Below, one piece after another: positions 47,113-56,126 of a DNA stretch of 64,000 nt. The DNA is from Paractinoplanes maris. GTDB lineage: Bacteria > Actinomycetota > Actinomycetes > Mycobacteriales > Micromonosporaceae. The number at the start of each line of letters is the position of its first letter. The first letter of the stretch is position 1. The notes beneath the pieces were generated by a model. It saw nothing but the letters and a program-made list of their open reading frames with translations. It searched no databases and was not told the DNA's origin. The position numbers and the translations under genes are program-made. Location: the NCBI RefSeq assembly GCF_023544465.1, contig NZ_JALPVL010000004.1, positions 62,001-126,000 of the forward strand. Reading direction: 5' to 3'.

Positions 47113-48570
47113 GCCCGGAAGGTCGGTCAGCGGACCGGGCCGGCGGCCCGGGCTCGGGGCCGGTGTCGGCGGAGTCGCTCGGGGTCGCTTGCGCAGGGCC
47201 AGCCCGGTGATCAGCAGGGCGGTGAGCACGAAGCCGGCCGCGACCAGGAATGCCCGGGTGTAGCCGGCGTGCAGAGCCACCGCCTCGGGGACGCCGGTCT
47301 GCGCGGCGGTGTGGCCGGCGGCCGCGGCGGCCAGCACGGAGAGGCCGAGGGCGCCGCCGGCCTGCTGGGCGGTGTTGGTGAAGCCCGAGACCAGGCCAGT
47401 GTCGGCCGGGGCGGCGCCGGCCATGGCCAGCATGATGATCGACGGGACGGTGACACCGACTCCGAGGCCCATCACGGTCAGGGCGGGCAGCATGTCGGAC
47501 CAGTAGGACGGGGTCGCGGGCAGGCGGCCGAGCAGCAGCAGACCGGCCAGGAGCAGCGACAGGCCGGTGATGAGCACCGGTCGCGGACCGAGACGGCCGG
47601 TCAGGCGGGGCGCCACGAAGAGTGAGACCAGGCCGATCACGATGGGTGTGGGCAGGAAGGCCAGGCCGGTGCCGAGCGCGTCGTAGCCCATGACGCGCTG
47701 CACGAACAGCGCGTTGATGAACTGGAAGCCCATCCCGGTCGCGAAGACCAGGACCACCGCGGCATGGGTGATCAGCAGCCGGCGGCGCCCGAGGATGCCG
47801 AGCGGGATGAGCGGACGGCGGGCCAGGCGCTGACGCAGGAGGAAGCCGAGGATCAGGAGTGCGGCGGCCGCGCCGGTCGCGGCGGCGGTGGGTCCGGCTT
47901 CGGGCTCGGCGGTACGCACGATCGCGTACACGCCGAGCGAGAGCCCCGCCGTGATCAGCAGAGCACCGGGTACGTCGAGACCCTGGCTCAGCCCCGGGCC
48001 GGCCTCGCGGGGGAGCAGGCGGCGGCCGGCCAGCCCCACGGCCAGGCCGATCGGCACGTTGATCAGGAAGATCACCGGCCAGCCGAGCGCGTCGGTGAGC
48101 AGGCCGCCGAGCACGAATCCGGCCGCGGCCCCGCCGGCCTGCGTGAAGCTGTAGATGCCCATCGCGCGGGCCTGCTCGGCGGGCTCCGGGAAGAGCCGCA
48201 CGATCATGCCGAGCACGACGGCCGCGGCCAGTGCCCCGCCCGCGCCCTGCAGGAAGCGCCCGGCGATCAGGGCGCCGGCCGTCGGCGCGAGCCCGCACAG
48301 CACGCTGGCCACGGTAAAGACGGCGAGTCCGGCGAGGAAGACCCGCCATGCCCCGACCAAATCACCGAGGCGCCCGGCGAGCAGCAGCAGCCCGGCGAAG
48401 GCGATCAGGTAGCCGTTGACCACCCACGAGATGCCGGCGTCGGAGAAGCCGAGGTCGCGCTGGATGTCCGGCACCGCGACGGCCACGATCGTGCTGTCCA
48501 GGACGATCATCAAGGACATCGCGCAGAGAACCGCCAGGGCACCCGCGCGCTTGTTCCAGGGAGCGCTCAT
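46930..48570 (-). CDS. DHA2-family MFS multidrug exporter with extended C-terminus
   Basis: A 546-residue frame encoding a 14-helix exporter: LAVLCAMSLMIVLDSTIVAVAVPDIQRDLG, WVVNGYLIAFAGLLLLAGRLGD and GGALAAAVVLGMIVRLFPEPAEQARAMG are classic. The transporter proper ends near KRPRATPPTP (about 47160). The remaining ~75 residues are polar and are encoded antisense to the end of the membrane-protein gene. An earlier stop may have been lost, or the tail is an accident. A MarR gene lies upstream in the same direction, and shared operator-like motifs precede both. Confidence 0.88.
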   Translation of the reverse strand: MSAPWNKRAGALAVLCAMSLMIVLDSTIVAVAVPDIQRDLGFSDAGISWVVNGYLIAFAGLLLLAGRLGDLVGAWRVFLAGLAVFTVASVLCGLAPTAGALIAGRFLQGAGGALAAAVVLGMIVRLFPEPAEQARAMGIYSFTQAGGAAAGFVLGGLLTDALGWPVIFLINVPIGLAVGLAGRRLLPREAGPGLSQGLDVPGALLITAGLSLGVYAIVRTAEPEAGPTAAATGAAAALLILGFLLRQRLARRPLIPLGILGRRRLLITHAAVVLVFATGMGFQFINALFVQRVMGYDALGTGLAFLPTPIVIGLVSLFVAPRLTGRLGPRPVLITGLSLLLAGLLLLGRLPATPSYWSDMLPALTVMGLGVGVTVPSIIMLAMAGAAPADTGLVSGFTNTAQQAGGALGLSVLAAAAAGHTAAQTGVPEAVALHAGYTRAFLVAAGFVLTALLITGLALRKRPRATPPTPAPSPGRRPGPLTDLPGSLVAEQLLGSFPAFTGNEELVPQGHHDVAGREAETLAGRHVEEDSGAVGLAEIEQTRTTL

Positions 48571-48589
48571 GGCCCGACCGTAACAGATA

Positions 48590-48621
48590 ATCCGCTACCG
48601 GACTATCCGCTATGGCCGGAT
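48590..48621. promoter_or_regulatory. MarR operator candidates upstream of the DHA2 exporter
   Basis: atccgctaccggac (48590-48603) and atccgctatggccggat (48605-48621) are inverted-repeat variants just upstream of the MFS start at 48570. The 13-mer ccggactatccgc (48598-48610) recurs exactly at 49250-49262 before the MarR gene. The shared sequence strongly suggests one regulator binds both. Confidence 0.7.
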
Positions 48622-48766
48622 CGAAGGTGCCGGACGTTGTTCCTGCTTCAGCATTCACAGCGGCATGCCCGGCGCGACGCCGCGGGCGACCTGGTGGGCG
48701 GGGCGGACGCGGCCGTCGTCGGTGTCGACGGGTGATCGGCTTCTGTTCGACGGGGGGATCGGGACG

Positions 48767-49234
48767 TCAGCGGCCGCGGGCTCGGCGGACGGGCTGCGGG
48801 CCGGGGTCGCGGGTGGTGTCCGCGAGCTGGCTCAGCGCCCGCACGAAGGCCGCCCGGGCGTCGTCGGGCAGGCTGCTGAGCGCGTCCGCGTGGACCCGGT
48901 CGACGATCCGCTGACCCTCCTCGGCGGCGAGGCGGCCCTTCTCGGTGACCGCGATGACGCGCGCCCGGCGGTCGGTGGCCGAGGGACGGCGTTCGGCGAA
49001 GCCGCGGCGCTCCAGGTCGTCGACCGTGCTGACCATGGTGGTCTTGTCGAGGTCGGCCAGGGCGGCCAGCTGGATCTGGGTGCGCTCCCGCTCGAGCGCG
49101 TGCACCAGCACACACTGCATGCGAGCGGTGAGGCCGACGTCGGCCAGGGCGGCCGACAGCCGGTTGGAGAGGGCGTGGCCGGCCATGTTGAGCAGGCCGG
49201 TGACGTCACGTTCGGTGCGTTCGGGGGCGGACAC
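48767..49234 (-). CDS. MarR-family regulator of the DHA2 exporter
   Basis: A 155-residue winged-helix regulator: LTARMQCVLVHALERERTQIQLAALADLDKTTMVSTVDDLERRGFAERRPSATDRRARVIAVTEKG shows the recognition helix and the D-RR wing. It precedes the DHA2 exporter by 196 bp in the same direction. Palindromic copies of a common motif lie before each gene, consistent with autorepression and ligand-induced export. The C-terminus is basic (QPVRRARGR). Confidence 0.92.
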   Translation of the reverse strand: MSAPERTERDVTGLLNMAGHALSNRLSAALADVGLTARMQCVLVHALERERTQIQLAALADLDKTTMVSTVDDLERRGFAERRPSATDRRARVIAVTEKGRLAAEEGQRIVDRVHADALSSLPDDARAAFVRALSQLADTTRDPGPQPVRRARGR

Positions 49235-49249
49235 CGATCCAGCCTAACT

Positions 49250-49270
49250 CCGGACTATCCGCAACCGGAT
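49250..49270. promoter_or_regulatory. MarR operator upstream of its own gene
   Basis: ccggactatccgc (49250-49262) is identical to 48598-48610. The perfect palindrome atccg-caac-cggat spans 49257-49270 and lies 16-36 bp before the start. It is the best half-site pair of the set. Confidence 0.72.
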
Positions 49271-49387
49271 GATCCGGGGCCGGGACGGTCGGCGGGCCTG
49301 CCCCCGTGCCCGCCCGCCGCCCGACCCGGCGGCTCCGATGTGGACAACCGTACGATCCGTCGCGCCCCGCTCACAACCGATTAACGA

Positions 49388-50032
49388 TCATCGCAGGGCG
49401 CGGCGGATGGCGATGGTCAGCTGGGCGCCGGCGATCACGGCCAGGGCCAGCCAGACGGCGGTGGCGGCCGTGATCAACGGCGCGAAGGCGAACGCCGCCA
49501 GCAGGCCGAAGATGGCGGTCAGGACGCGGGTGGGGCGCTCGGCGACCGTGACGACGCCGATCTCCGACATGCCGGCCGCGGTGGCCCGGGCCCGGGCGTA
49601 CTCCTGGAGCCAGCTCGCCGCGCCCGCGGTGACCACCAGCCAGCCGGGGGCGCCGGCCAGCCAGAACGCGGCCAGCCAGGCCAGCTCGCCCAGGCGGTCG
49701 GCCACCGAGTCGTAGACGTAGCCGAGACGGCTGGTCTTGCCGGTGAGCACCGCGACGGCGCCGTCCAGGCCGTCGGCCAGGGCGGCCACCAGCACCAGGA
49801 CGGCGGCCAGGAAGATGCCGGGCCGGTCGAGCAGCCACACCGACACCGGCACCGCGGCGCAGACCAGCAGACCCGCGGTGGTCACGGCCATCGGGCCGAT
49901 GCGGTGCCGGGCCAGCCAGGAGCCGGCGCCGTAGGCGATCCGGACCCAGCCCCGGACGAGGACATTGGCCCGCCGGGGGTCGAAGCCGCCGTGCAGCCCG
50001 GACCAGGTCGCGGCGTAGTCGTCCCAGAGCAC
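49388..50032 (-). CDS. CDP-alcohol phosphatidyltransferase family membrane protein
   Basis: About 214 residues with several membrane helices. The CDP-alcohol motif D-x2-DG-x2-A-R-x8-G-x3-D-x3-D appears at residues 87-112 as DGLDGAVAV, then G104, D108 and D112. All acidic residues are kept but the Arg is Val 95. The reaction would transfer a phospho-alcohol from CDP-diacylglycerol or a CDP-alcohol; the altered Arg may mean a different substrate. GTG 50032 lies five bases after the metF stop, so the two are co-transcribed. An open frame upstream runs inside metF and is rejected. Confidence 0.85.
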   Translation of the reverse strand: MLWDDYAATWSGLHGGFDPRRANVLVRGWVRIAYGAGSWLARHRIGPMAVTTAGLLVCAAVPVSVWLLDRPGIFLAAVLVLVAALADGLDGAVAVLTGKTSRLGYVYDSVADRLGELAWLAAFWLAGAPGWLVVTAGAASWLQEYARARATAAGMSEIGVVTVAERPTRVLTAIFGLLAAFAFAPLITAATAVWLALAVIAGAQLTIAIRRALR

Positions 50033-50036
50033 GGGG

Positions 50037-50960
50037 TCAGGCGGCCGCGGCCACGTCCGGCGGGGCCAGCAGCTGCCACACCTCGCGCGTCGCGGTCGAG
50101 CGGTTGAGCGTGATGAAGTGGATGCCGGGGACACCCTCCTCGAGCAGACGGGCACACATCTCGGCGCACAGCTCGACCCCGAGGTCCCGAACCGCGGCCT
50201 CGTCGTGGGCCACCCGGTCGAAGCGGGCCAGCAGCGCCGGCGGGAACGGCGCGCCGGAGAGCTGCGACGACCGCTCGATGGTGGCCATCCGGGTCACCGG
50301 CATGACGCCGGGCACGATCGGGGTGTCACACCCGGCCGCCGCGACCCGGTCGCGCAGCCGCAGGTAGTCGTCGGCGTCGAAGAACATCTGGGTGATCGCG
50401 AAGTCGGCGCCCGCGCGGCATTTGCTGACGAAATGGGCGGTGTCGGTCTCGATGTCCGCCGACCGGGGGTGCTTGTAGGGGAACGCGGCCACCCCGACGT
50501 TGAAGTCGCCCGACTCCTTGAGCAGGCGCACCAGGTCCTCGGCGTAGAGCACGCCCTCGGGGTGCCGCACCCAGTCGCCCATCGGGTCACCGGGCGGGTC
50601 GCCCCGCACCGCCAGCACGTTGCGGATGCCCGCCCCGGCCAGCCGGCCGATCACGTTGCGCAGCTCGGCGACCGAGTGGTTGACCGCTGTCAGGTGGGCC
50701 ATCGGCAGCAGCGTCGTCTCGGTCGCGACCCGCTCGGTGACCTGGACCGTCGTGTCGCGGGTGGTGCCGCCCGCGCCGTAGGTGATCGAGACGAAGCTGG
50801 GCTGCAGCGACTCGAGCTCGCGGATCGCCCGCCACAGCAGCCGCTCGCCCTCGGCCGTCTTGGGCGGGAAGAACTCGAACGAGAACGTGGGCGCGGACCC
50901 CCGGACGAGCTCGCCGATCGCCGGAGTCGCGGGAAGACGGGAAGGAAGTCCGAGAGCCAC
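50037..50960 (-). CDS. metF: 5,10-methylenetetrahydrofolate reductase
   Basis: A 307-residue flavoenzyme reducing methylene-THF to methyl-THF for methionine synthesis. The N-terminal [14 protein letters not shown] contains the catalytic Glu region. [52 protein letters not shown] and VPGVMPVTR follow. The GTG start at 50960 gives a normal N-terminus. It is divergent from the prenyl synthase gene by 38 bp. The placement recalls SCO2103. Confidence 0.95.
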   Translation of the reverse strand: MALGLPSRLPATPAIGELVRGSAPTFSFEFFPPKTAEGERLLWRAIRELESLQPSFVSITYGAGGTTRDTTVQVTERVATETTLLPMAHLTAVNHSVAELRNVIGRLAGAGIRNVLAVRGDPPGDPMGDWVRHPEGVLYAEDLVRLLKESGDFNVGVAAFPYKHPRSADIETDTAHFVSKCRAGADFAITQMFFDADDYLRLRDRVAAAGCDTPIVPGVMPVTRMATIERSSQLSGAPFPPALLARFDRVAHDEAAVRDLGVELCAEMCARLLEEGVPGIHFITLNRSTATREVWQLLAPPDVAAAA

Positions 50961-50998
50961 AACAAGACTGTACCGAGGACGTCCGCTAGCGTCGTGCC

Positions 50999-52066
50999 GT
51001 GACCTCCCCTCTGGAAGCCGCTGACCTGCGCGCCCGCGTCGACAAGGCGCTCGCCGCCTTCCTGTCCGGGCAGCGGGCCCGGCTCACCGGCATCGACCCC
51101 GCGCTGGCCGCCGTGGCCGAGGCGCTGGAGGACTTCGTGCTGGGTGGCGGCAAGCGGCTGCGACCGGCCTTCGCCTACTGGGGTTACCGCGGGGCGGGCG
51201 GCGCGGACACCGACCAGATCGTGGCCGCCGTGTCGGCGCTGGAGCTGGTGCAGGCCAGCGCGCTCATCCACGACGACCTGATGGACCGCTCGGACACCCG
51301 GCGCGGCGAGCCGTCGGTGCACCGCCGGTTCGAGGCCCGGCACACGGAGGCCGGCTGGCGGGGCGGCTCGGCGGCGTTCGGCGACAGCGCCGCGGTGCTG
51401 CTGGGCGACCTGGCCCTGGTCTGGTCGGACGAGCTGCTGCACACCTCCGGGGTCGGCGCGGCCGAGCTGACCCGGGGGCGGCCGATCTTCGACGAGATGC
51501 GCACCGAGGTCACCGTGGGGCAATACCTGGACGTGCTGACCCAGGCCACGGCGGACACGTCGCTCGAGCGGGCGGGCAAGGTGGCCCGCTTCAAGTCGGC
51601 CAAATACACGGTCGAGCGTCCGCTGCTGCTGGGCGCGGCCATCGCCGGGGCGCCGGCCGACCTGCACGAGGCGTATTCGGGCTTCGGCCTGCCGCTGGGC
51701 GAGGCGTTCCAGCTGCGGGACGACATCCTCGGCGTGTTCGGCGACCCGGAGCGCACCGGCAAGCCGGCCGGCGACGACCTGCGCGAGGGCAAGCGCACCT
51801 ATCTGGTGGCAGCGGCGTTCGCCGGACTGGACGAGGCCGGGCGGGCCGAGCTCGACGCCGGGCTGGGCGACCAGGGCCTGGACGACCGCCGCGTCACCCG
51901 GTTGCGGACGCTGATCCGCGACAGCGGCGCGCTGACCGCCACCGAGCGGCGCATCGACGAGCTGATGGCGGCCTCACTGACCGCGCTGGCCGCGGCCCCC
52001 ATCGACGACGAGGCCCGCGGCGTGCTGCACCGCCTGGCCGACGCCGCCACCCGCCGTACGGTCTGA
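50999..52066 (+). CDS. Polyprenyl diphosphate synthase
   Basis: A 355-residue all-helical trans-prenyltransferase. [16 protein letters not shown] precedes the first Asp-rich motif [13 protein letters not shown], with Arg residues after it. The second motif is [13 protein letters not shown], followed by [13 protein letters not shown]. It extends isoprenoid chains from IPP. Residues before the first DDxxD that set chain length ([12 protein letters not shown]) suggest a short-to-medium product, but this cannot be fixed. The mycobacterial counterpart is idsA2 (Rv2173, recalled). It starts at GTG 50999. Confidence 0.93.
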   Translation: MTSPLEAADLRARVDKALAAFLSGQRARLTGIDPALAAVAEALEDFVLGGGKRLRPAFAYWGYRGAGGADTDQIVAAVSALELVQASALIHDDLMDRSDTRRGEPSVHRRFEARHTEAGWRGGSAAFGDSAAVLLGDLALVWSDELLHTSGVGAAELTRGRPIFDEMRTEVTVGQYLDVLTQATADTSLERAGKVARFKSAKYTVERPLLLGAAIAGAPADLHEAYSGFGLPLGEAFQLRDDILGVFGDPERTGKPAGDDLREGKRTYLVAAAFAGLDEAGRAELDAGLGDQGLDDRRVTRLRTLIRDSGALTATERRIDELMAASLTALAAAPIDDEARGVLHRLADAATRRTV

Positions 52067-52086
52067 CGGCCCGCCGCCCCCGGCGG

Positions 52087-52440
52087 TCAGAAGCCGAGCG
52101 CCTGAGCGCGCCGCTTCACCTCGCGGGCCCGGTCGCCGCCGAGCCCCTTGGCGCCGTTGCCGTCCAGGGTCTCGTCCGGCTCGTACAGCCACCGGAGGGC
52201 CTCTTCGTCGTTGTACCCGGCGTCACGAAGCAGGGTCAGGATGCCGGGGAGGTGCTTCAGCACTGTGCTGTTGGCCACGAGCTCGGCGGGGACCACGCGG
52301 ATGCCCTCACGGCGGACGGCCAGCAGGTGCCCGTCGCGGATCATCTGGTGCACCTTGCTGATCGACACATCGAGCTTCGTGGAGACGTCGGGCAGGGTGA
52401 CCCACTCGGTCGGTCCGGCGGTTACGGAATCGCTCACCAC
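52087..52440 (-). CDS. Rv2175c-family DNA-binding protein
   Basis: A 117-residue winged-helix protein: WVTLPDVSTKLDVSISKVHQMIRDGHLLAVRREGIRVVPAELV resembles Rv2175c, a DNA-binding substrate of the kinase PknL in M. tuberculosis. C-terminal LPGILTLLRDAGYNDEEALRWLYEPDETL and the AREVKRRAQALGF end are typical. The N-terminal tail has Ser 3, Ser 5, Thr 7 and Thr 11 as possible phospho-sites. It lies near the PASTA kinase gene at 53300. The start is GTG 52440 or 52437. Confidence 0.92.
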   Translation of the reverse strand: MVSDSVTAGPTEWVTLPDVSTKLDVSISKVHQMIRDGHLLAVRREGIRVVPAELVANSTVLKHLPGILTLLRDAGYNDEEALRWLYEPDETLDGNGAKGLGGDRAREVKRRAQALGF

Positions 52441-52470
52441 TACAGCGTACGAGAGTGGGGGAGGAACCCG

Positions 52471-53184
52471 ATGAGCCTGTTGCGCAGGACCCGTACGGAG
52501 GTGGCCGGCGCGTGGCGTTCGCTGCGCTACGACCTGGGCCGGACACCGCCGGCCGCACCGCCCGCCGGGGGACCGGACGTGACGTCGACCGGGATGGGCA
52601 CCTGGGGCCTGGACGGTCTCGTCGGGCGGGCCGAACCCGCCCCGCCCGCCCGTCGCCCCCGCCGGGCCGTGGCGGTGACCGCGTTGGGGATGCTGACCGT
52701 GGTCGGCGCGACCGGCGCCTATCTGGTCGTGGTGAACGGGCTCGGCTCCCTGGTGACCGAGAAGTCCGCGGCGGCCGGCACCTTCCCGCCGCGGGCCGCC
52801 GTGACCACGTCGGCGCGGATGGGACCGTCGTCGACGCCCGGGCGGGTCGCGGCGACCAGGACGGCGGCGGCCCGGCCCGCGCCGGCCGGGTCACCGAAGG
52901 TCGCGCCGGTCGTCCGGGTCTCCCCGGTGCCGCCCGCCGCGGCGCCCCGAGCCACCGATCCGCCGGCCCGGCCCACCGGTCCGAAGAAGACCATGAAACC
53001 GGCAAGTCCGGAATGTCATTGTGAGGCGCCGGTTCCGACACCGACCGCTCCCGCGGCGTCGCCCACCCCGTCGCCCTCGGTCTCCCCGAGCCCGCAGGAG
53101 TCGCCGAGCGAGTCGGCGGAGCCGTCGGACTCGGTGTCACCAAGTCGTTCCTGGGATGGTCACCGGCGTCGGAGGCACCACTAA
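52471..53184 (+). CDS. Hypothetical single-pass membrane protein with Ser/Pro-rich tail
   Basis: A 237-residue protein. A cytosolic N-terminus of about 65 residues contains LRRTRTEVAGAWRSLRYDLGR. One membrane helix follows (VAVTALGMLTVVGATGAYLVVV). The ~150-residue outer region is Ala/Pro/Thr, then Ser/Pro (SPTPSPSVSPSPQESPS), with an ECHCE motif and a basic RRRRHH end. ATG 52471 follows gggggagga. It sits between the Rv2175c-like gene and the PASTA kinase. A role as kinase partner or envelope anchor is inference only. Confidence 0.75.
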   Translation: MSLLRRTRTEVAGAWRSLRYDLGRTPPAAPPAGGPDVTSTGMGTWGLDGLVGRAEPAPPARRPRRAVAVTALGMLTVVGATGAYLVVVNGLGSLVTEKSAAAGTFPPRAAVTTSARMGPSSTPGRVAATRTAAARPAPAGSPKVAPVVRVSPVPPAAAPRATDPPARPTGPKKTMKPASPECHCEAPVPTPTAPAASPTPSPSVSPSPQESPSESAEPSDSVSPSRSWDGHRRRRHH

Positions 53185-53299
53185 ATCAGCATTTGCCGGG
53201 GCAGTTCCGGCGCGGGTGACGCATGCCTCCGTACCCGTTCGGACTCAGCTGTGACATCCTGGACTGCCCCCACGCGAAAGACACATACACTTCACGCCG

Positions 53300-55246
53300 A
53301 TGGACACCACAGTCGCCGACACGTTGATCGGCACGACGATTGACGGCCGCTACCGGATCACCGGTCGGGTGGCCCGTGGTGGCATGGCGACCGTCTACAC
53401 CGCCACTGATGAACGACTCGAGCGCACCGTCGCTCTGAAGATCATTCACCCGTCGCAAGCGACCAACGCCCACTTCGTGGACAGGTTCACCGACGAGGCC
53501 AAGACGATCGCCCGGCTCACCCATCCCAACGTCGTGGCCGTGTACGACCAGGGTCGCCACCAGGGCCTGCCCTATCTGGTCATGGAGTACGTGCAGGGTC
53601 GCACCCTGCGCGACCTGCTCACCCAGCGCCGCCGGCTGAGTCCGGTCGAGGCCCTGGCGATCCTCGAGCAGATGCTCGCCGCGATCGCCGCCGCCCACCG
53701 GGCGGGCCTGGTGCACCGCGACGTCAAGCCGGAGAACGTGCTGGTCGCCGAGGCGCCCAGCGGCGGGCTGGCCAACCTGGTCGACGCCGTGGTCAAGGTG
53801 GCCGACTTCGGGCTGGCCCGCGCGGTCGAGGCGAGCAGCACGGCCGACGAGTCCGGTCAGCTCATGGCGACCGTGGCCTACGTCGCGCCCGAGCTGGTCA
53901 CCGACGGCCACGCCGACGCGCGCACCGACGTCTACTCGGCCGGCATCGTGCTGTTCGAGATGCTCACCGGCCGGGTCCCGTTCGACGGTGACGACCCGGT
54001 CGCGGTCGCCTGGGAGCACGTCGACAACGACGTGCCCGCGCCCTCGAGCGTCGTCAAGGGCCTGCCCAAGGTGCTCGACGACCTGACCGCCCGCGCCACC
54101 CGCCGCGACCCGGGCGCCCGGCCGACCGACGCCGGCGCGCTGCTGGCCGAGGTGCAGACCGTCCGCGACGATCTGGGCGCGGCCAATGTCGAGACCGCAC
54201 TCCTGCGCCAGGTCCCGCCCTCGCGCTCCGCGGTGACCGACGCGACCACGGTCGTGCCGGCCGTCGGCGTGGGGGACCGCCCGCCGTGGGCGCGGCTGCC
54301 CCATCAAGCCCCGCGGGGTCAGGAATACACCGCGGGCCGGCTCCCGCGCTCGGCCAAACGCGGCAGCGGCGGCACCGACCGGCGGCGCATCCTGCTGTCG
54401 GCCGCCGTGGCAGTCATGGTGCTGGTCGTCATCGGCAGCACGTGGTGGGTCACGCTGGGCCGCTACACCGACGCGCCGTCGCTGATCAACCAGACCCGCG
54501 CGCAGGTCGAGCTGGGCGCGCAGCAGCAGGGCTTCGAGGTCCTGTACGGCGATGGCGCGTACAACGAGACGGTGCCCAAGGACACGGTGGTCGCCCAGGA
54601 CCCGGAGCCCGGCGGCAAGGTGGTCAAGGGCGGCATCATCACGGTGACGCTCTCGCTGGGCCCCGAGCGCTTCGCGGTGCCCGACCTGGCCGGGGCCGAG
54701 CTGGCCGCCGCCCGTGGTGAGCTCGAGCAGCTCAGCCTCAAGGTCAAAGAGGGCGCCGGGCAATACAGCGACACGGTGCCCGAGGGCGCGGTCATCTCGT
54801 CCGACCCCAAGACCGGCACCCAGCTCAAGCGGGGCGCGACGGTCACCGTCGTGGTCAGCAAGGGCCGCGCGCCGATCCGGGTGCCCGACCTCAACGGCAA
54901 GAACATCAACGACGCCCGCAACGAGCTGGCTCAGCTGGGCCTGACCGCCGCCGAGCGGTACAAGGACAGCGACCAGCCGAAGGACTCGGTCATCGGGCAG
55001 ACCCCGAAGGCCGGCACGGGCGCCAACAAGGACGACGAGATCACCCTCGACGTCAGCAAGGGCCCGCCGCTGGTCACCGTGCCCGACCTGACCAACCAGC
55101 CCTGCCCGCAGGCCAAGCAGACGCTGGAGGGCCTGGGCCTGCGTGTCCGGATCGACTTCAACGGCAACGCCTTCGTCCGCAGCCAGCAGCCGGCCGGCAA
55201 CACCCAGGTCGAGCCGCAGACCGAGGTCGCGCTCCAATGCTTCTGA
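53300..55246 (+). CDS. Ser/Thr protein kinase with four PASTA repeats
   Basis: A 648-residue PknB/PknL-type kinase. The kinase domain (about 15-275) has GRVARGGMATVY, VALKIIH (Lys), HRDVKPENVL and DFGLA intact. A juxtamembrane linker leads to one helix (ILLSAAVAVMVLVVIGSTWW, ~362). Four PASTA units (about 390-648; e.g. VPDLAGAELAAARGELEQL, VPDLNGKNINDARNELAQL, VPDLTNQPCPQAKQTLEGL) lie outside and bind peptidoglycan fragments in relatives. M. tuberculosis PknL lacks PASTA; S. coelicolor PkaF (SCO2110) has it. TACACT eight bases before the ATG suggests a leaderless message. Confidence 0.95.
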   Translation: MDTTVADTLIGTTIDGRYRITGRVARGGMATVYTATDERLERTVALKIIHPSQATNAHFVDRFTDEAKTIARLTHPNVVAVYDQGRHQGLPYLVMEYVQGRTLRDLLTQRRRLSPVEALAILEQMLAAIAAAHRAGLVHRDVKPENVLVAEAPSGGLANLVDAVVKVADFGLARAVEASSTADESGQLMATVAYVAPELVTDGHADARTDVYSAGIVLFEMLTGRVPFDGDDPVAVAWEHVDNDVPAPSSVVKGLPKVLDDLTARATRRDPGARPTDAGALLAEVQTVRDDLGAANVETALLRQVPPSRSAVTDATTVVPAVGVGDRPPWARLPHQAPRGQEYTAGRLPRSAKRGSGGTDRRRILLSAAVAVMVLVVIGSTWWVTLGRYTDAPSLINQTRAQVELGAQQQGFEVLYGDGAYNETVPKDTVVAQDPEPGGKVVKGGIITVTLSLGPERFAVPDLAGAELAAARGELEQLSLKVKEGAGQYSDTVPEGAVISSDPKTGTQLKRGATVTVVVSKGRAPIRVPDLNGKNINDARNELAQLGLTAAERYKDSDQPKDSVIGQTPKAGTGANKDDEITLDVSKGPPLVTVPDLTNQPCPQAKQTLEGLGLRVRIDFNGNAFVRSQQPAGNTQVEPQTEVALQCF

Positions 55247-56085
55247 GCCGGATCGGCTCGCACACGAAGACGTCGGGTGGGCTGGCCAAGGCCGCCCTCC
55301 CGTATGTCGACGCCGCCGGGTCCGAGACGCTGCAGGTCTACGTCTCGAACTCGCGCGGCTGGGCCCTGCCGCCGGGCGACCCGAAGCAGGACGTCCTGTT
55401 CCGCGACGGCATCGGCTCCCGGGAGATCCCGGCCTACATCCACGCCTCGCTGCTGGTCAACCTGGGCTCGCCGACCGAGCTGACCGTCGAGAAGTCGATC
55501 GCCGTGCTGGCCCACGCGCTCGAGCGGGGCCAGGCGATCGGGGCCACCGGTGTGGTCTTCCACGCGGGCAGCTCGGTCGACGAGGCCCACGAGGACAAGG
55601 CCTTTCACCAGCTGCACGAGGCTCTGTTGCCGCTGCTCGACCGGGACGGCATGCCGCAACTGCTGGTCGAGCCGAGTGCCGGCGGGGGCCGCAGCCTGGC
55701 GTCCAAGGTGCAGGATCTGACGCGCTATCTGGACGCGGTGGAGAATCACCCCGGGCTGGGCGTCTGCTTCGACACGTGCCACGCCTGGGCCGCCGGGCAC
55801 GACCTGGCGACGCCGGGCGGCATGACCGAGACGCTCGACGCGCTGGTGGCCGCGGCCGGCCCGGGACGCCTCAAGCTGATCCACGCGAACGACTCGAAGG
55901 ACGAGTGCGGCTCCACCCGTGACCGCCACGAGACGATCGGGCAGGGCCGTATCGGTGCCGCCCCGTTCGCCGAGCTGCTGGCCCACCCGGCCGCCGCCGG
56001 ACTCCCGGTGATCGTCGAGACGCCGACGGTCGAACACGAGGGCCACGCGGCCGACATCGCCCTGTTGAAGTCGCTTCGCTCCTGA
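55237..56085 (+). CDS. nfo: Deoxyribonuclease IV (AP endonuclease)
   Basis: A 282-residue endonuclease IV that cleaves at abasic sites. Zinc ligands are all visible: IGSHTK, VFHAGSS, LVEPSAGGG, CFDTCHAWAAGHD, LIHANDSK, DRHETIGQGRIG and VIVETP. Its start overlaps the kinase 3' end by 10 bp, suggesting co-transcription. The pairing of an AP endonuclease with a PASTA kinase is notable but may be chance. Confidence 0.94.
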   Translation: MLLSRIGSHTKTSGGLAKAALPYVDAAGSETLQVYVSNSRGWALPPGDPKQDVLFRDGIGSREIPAYIHASLLVNLGSPTELTVEKSIAVLAHALERGQAIGATGVVFHAGSSVDEAHEDKAFHQLHEALLPLLDRDGMPQLLVEPSAGGGRSLASKVQDLTRYLDAVENHPGLGVCFDTCHAWAAGHDLATPGGMTETLDALVAAAGPGRLKLIHANDSKDECGSTRDRHETIGQGRIGAAPFAELLAHPAAAGLPVIVETPTVEHEGHAADIALLKSLRS

Positions 56086-56087
56086 GG

Positions 56088-56108
56088 TTGTCAACGAACT
56101 GTTGACAA
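56088..56108. promoter_or_regulatory. Perfect operator palindrome before the HTH gene
   Basis: ttgtcaac (56088-56095) and gttgacaa (56101-56108) are inverted around gaact. The element lies 18 bp upstream of the ATG at 56127, with TACGCT (56115-56120) as a leaderless -10, so it covers the -35 region. This position fits an autorepressor site. Confidence 0.7.
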
Positions 56109-56126
56109 TGGCTCTACGCTTGCCGG

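Noticed and set aside
53186..55237. 683-codon open frame antisense to the PASTA kinase
   Set aside because: Composition is that of a shadow (Arg/Gly/Val/Asp-rich with no domain), and the kinase on the other strand is unmistakable.
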